NCBI GenBank assembly: GCA_030672255.1
Contig: DAOVGU010000258.1
Span: forward strand, 1 to 12,186
Direction: 5' to 3'
Source of the DNA: a bacterium
Lineage (GTDB): Bacteria > Ratteibacteria > UBA8468
Length of the DNA: 12,186 nucleotides
The position numbers were made by a program, and so were the translations under genes. Below the pieces are notes generated by a model. That model saw only the letters and a list, made by a program, of their open reading frames with translations. It was not told where the DNA came from and did no database searches. This document shows positions 10,698-12,186 of the stretch, one piece after another. How positions within the stretch are numbered: position 1 is the first letter of the stretch; every line of letters begins with the position of its first letter.

Positions 10698-12010
10698 AAA
10701 CAATAAAATATAAACTTTTATTCATATTAGCAATCATTGGGCTCTGTGCCTGGCAGGTCTATCCACCAGAGAAAAAGATAAAGCGGGGACTTGACCTTTT
10801 AGGGGGAATGCAACTGATGCTCCGGGTAGAAAAAAGTGGTCTAAAAGAGGAAATGGCAAGAGATGCTACCGAGCGAGCTTTAGAGGTCATTCGCAATCGG
10901 ATTGATGCTTTAGGGGTGAGTGAACCTGTGATACAGAAGGCAGGGGAGGATTCTATTTTAATTCAACTCCCGGGAGTCAAGGACCCCGAGAGGGCGATTG
11001 AAATTATTGGCAAAACCGCCCTTTTAGAATTCAAGTTGGTTAATGATGATACTGAACTTTTGGATAAAGCACTTTCCGGGGATATTCCAGAAGGGCACGA
11101 AATTGCTTATCTCGTTAAAAAGGATGAGCGAGGAATCCCACGGCAGGGTCCTCCATTACTTTTGAAGAGACAAGCGGAACTCACCGGTTCTGGTTTGAAG
11201 GATGCCTATGTTGGTATCGACGATAACGGTCTTCCTGAGGTCAGGTTGGAATTTAATCGGAAGGGAGCAAGGAAGTTTGCCAAGGTTACTGGGGCCAATG
11301 TTGAAAAGAGGCTTGCGATTGTTCTTGACGGTAAAGTTTTCTCCGCCCCGGTAATCAGGGATCGTATTCCCAGCGGTAAGGCCCAGATTAGCGGCCGGTT
11401 CACCATGGAGGAGGCAAAGGACTTGGCGATTGTCCTCAGGGCAGGGGCACTCCCGGTAGAACTCTCCATTATCCAGAAGAGGATTGTTGGTCCCAGTTTA
11501 GGGCGCGATTCTATTAAGAAAGGAACAACTTCGGCCATTTTAGGAGCAATTCTGGTGGCGCTCTTTATGGTGATTTACTATGCGGCTTCCGGGATGATTG
11601 CCAATTTTGCCCTTTTCCTCAATATTCTTATTATTTTAGCCATCCTGGCATTTTTCAAGGCAACCCTGACACTTCCTGGTATTGCCGGTATCGCTTTAAC
11701 GATTGGCTTGGCAGTCGATGCCAATGTTCTTATCTTTGAACGGATCAGGGAGGAACTAAAAATAAGAAAGACAATTCGCTCCAGTATTGATGCCGGTTAT
11801 GAGAGGGCATTGGCAACTATTGTCGATTCCAATCTTACTACGGTCATTGCCGGTTTTATCCTTTTTCTCTTTGGCACCGGTCCCATCAAGGGTTTTGGAC
11901 TGACCCTTACAGTTGGGATTTTAGTCAATATCTTTACGGCGGTCTTTGTCACTAAAGTTGTCTTTGATTTTATCTGCAGCCAATATCGTGTGGAGAGACT
12001 GAGTATATGA
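10694..12010 (+). CDS. secD: Protein translocase subunit SecD
   Basis: This 438-residue inner-membrane RND-family protein works with SecF and SecYEG, using the proton gradient to pull secreted proteins out of the channel on the periplasmic side. It has an N-terminal TM (about 6-22) and GLDLLGGMQL (32-41). The periplasmic P1 region follows (paired ATERALEVIRNRIDALGVSE, 58-77, and LEFKLV, 111-116). The conserved stretch IVLDGKVFSAPVIRDRIPSG (209-228) comes next, then AGALPVELSI (250-259) and VGPSLGRDSI (265-274). Five C-terminal TMs include LTIGLAVDANVLIFERIREE (335-354), whose Asp341 is the proton-relay residue. The length is at the short end for SecD, with a reduced P1 domain. It starts within the hisI stop (ATGA) and its own stop overlaps the secF start in the same way. 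There is no clear Shine-Dalgarno, so translation probably depends on coupling. Confidence 0.96.
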   Translation: MKTIKYKLLFILAIIGLCAWQVYPPEKKIKRGLDLLGGMQLMLRVEKSGLKEEMARDATERALEVIRNRIDALGVSEPVIQKAGEDSILIQLPGVKDPERAIEIIGKTALLEFKLVNDDTELLDKALSGDIPEGHEIAYLVKKDERGIPRQGPPLLLKRQAELTGSGLKDAYVGIDDNGLPEVRLEFNRKGARKFAKVTGANVEKRLAIVLDGKVFSAPVIRDRIPSGKAQISGRFTMEEAKDLAIVLRAGALPVELSIIQKRIVGPSLGRDSIKKGTTSAILGAILVALFMVIYYAASGMIANFALFLNILIILAILAFFKATLTLPGIAGIALTIGLAVDANVLIFERIREELKIRKTIRSSIDAGYERALATIVDSNLTTVIAGFILFLFGTGPIKGFGLTLTVGILVNIFTAVFVTKVVFDFICSQYRVERLSI

Positions 12011-12186
12011 GACTGATAAAAAAGGAAACAAAAATAGACTTTTTTGGAAGGAGAAGATTTTTCTTTTCTCTCTCTGCTTTACTTATTGTTTTCGGTCTTT
12101 TTGTCTTCGGTCTTCGTGGCAAGAGCAACTTTGCCATTGATTTTACCGGCGGGAGACTTCTGCAAATAAGGTTTGAAAAACCAATC
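12007..12186 (+). CDS. secF: Protein translocase subunit SecF (5' part, runs off the window)
   Basis: The first 60 codons are present. A basic N-terminus with the typical IDFFGRRR phrase (10-17) is followed by the first transmembrane helix (about 18-36) and then NFAIDFTGGRLLQIRF (41-56). The IDFTGG signature (44-49) is characteristic of SecF. The ATG at 12007 overlaps the secD TGA as ATGA (12007-12010), which fixes the start. SecF pairs with SecD in the translocase. The rest of the gene lies beyond 12186. Confidence 0.93.
   Translation, partial: MRLIKKETKIDFFGRRRFFFSLSALLIVFGLFVFGLRGKSNFAIDFTGGRLLQIRFEKPI

Overview
The window reads as a piece of chromosome from a Gram-negative (double-membrane) bacterium, probably uncultured. 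The envelope genes support this: a beta-barrel outer-membrane protein ending in Phe, a LolA-like periplasmic protein, an RND/MMPL permease and a large secreted beta-helix protein. The high load of short palindromic repeats and the tandem D-x-N-x-D-G protein resemble genomes of candidate phyla such as Omnitrophota. That assignment is a low-confidence impression, not a result. No phage, IS transposase, CRISPR, tRNA or rRNA is visible.

Layout. (1) 1-2530: the end of an unidentified frame (3-131), then the 3' part of a large secreted beta-helix/adhesin-like protein built from about five tandem repeats of 117-146 aa. Its natural 5' end is missing or frameshifted. (2) 2587-3057: a small secreted protein with D-x-N/D-x-D-G-x-x-D repeats, whose last repeat lies beyond an in-frame TGA. 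(3) 3139-10000: a four-gene cluster, acyl-CoA synthetase (AMP-forming), RND/MMPL exporter, LolA-like periplasmic protein and DUF1302-like outer-membrane beta-barrel. A good sigma70-type promoter lies upstream of the synthetase. (4) 9997-10275, minus strand: a short O6-alkylguanine-DNA alkyltransferase-type protein. (5) 10302-12186: hisI-secD-secF, coupled by two ATGA overlaps; secF runs off the window.

The cluster in (3) is the most interesting system. Its parts would span the whole envelope: a cytosolic enzyme that activates an acyl or aryl acid, an inner-membrane RND permease of the lipid-exporting type, a lipid-carrier-fold periplasmic protein and an outer-membrane barrel. A lipid or hydrophobic-compound export route to the outer membrane is a reasonable inference, but the cargo is unknown. 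The large gaps in the cluster are almost entirely palindromic repeat elements; without them the genes would be about 13-60 bases apart.

The window also carries several families of short interspersed palindromic repeats. One copy lies in frame inside the RND permease gene and another forms its C-terminus and stop codon, much like the protein-embedded palindromic elements known from Rickettsia. The hisI and alkyltransferase genes diverge across only 26 bases, with two overlapping promoter-like sequences that would both give almost leaderless mRNAs.
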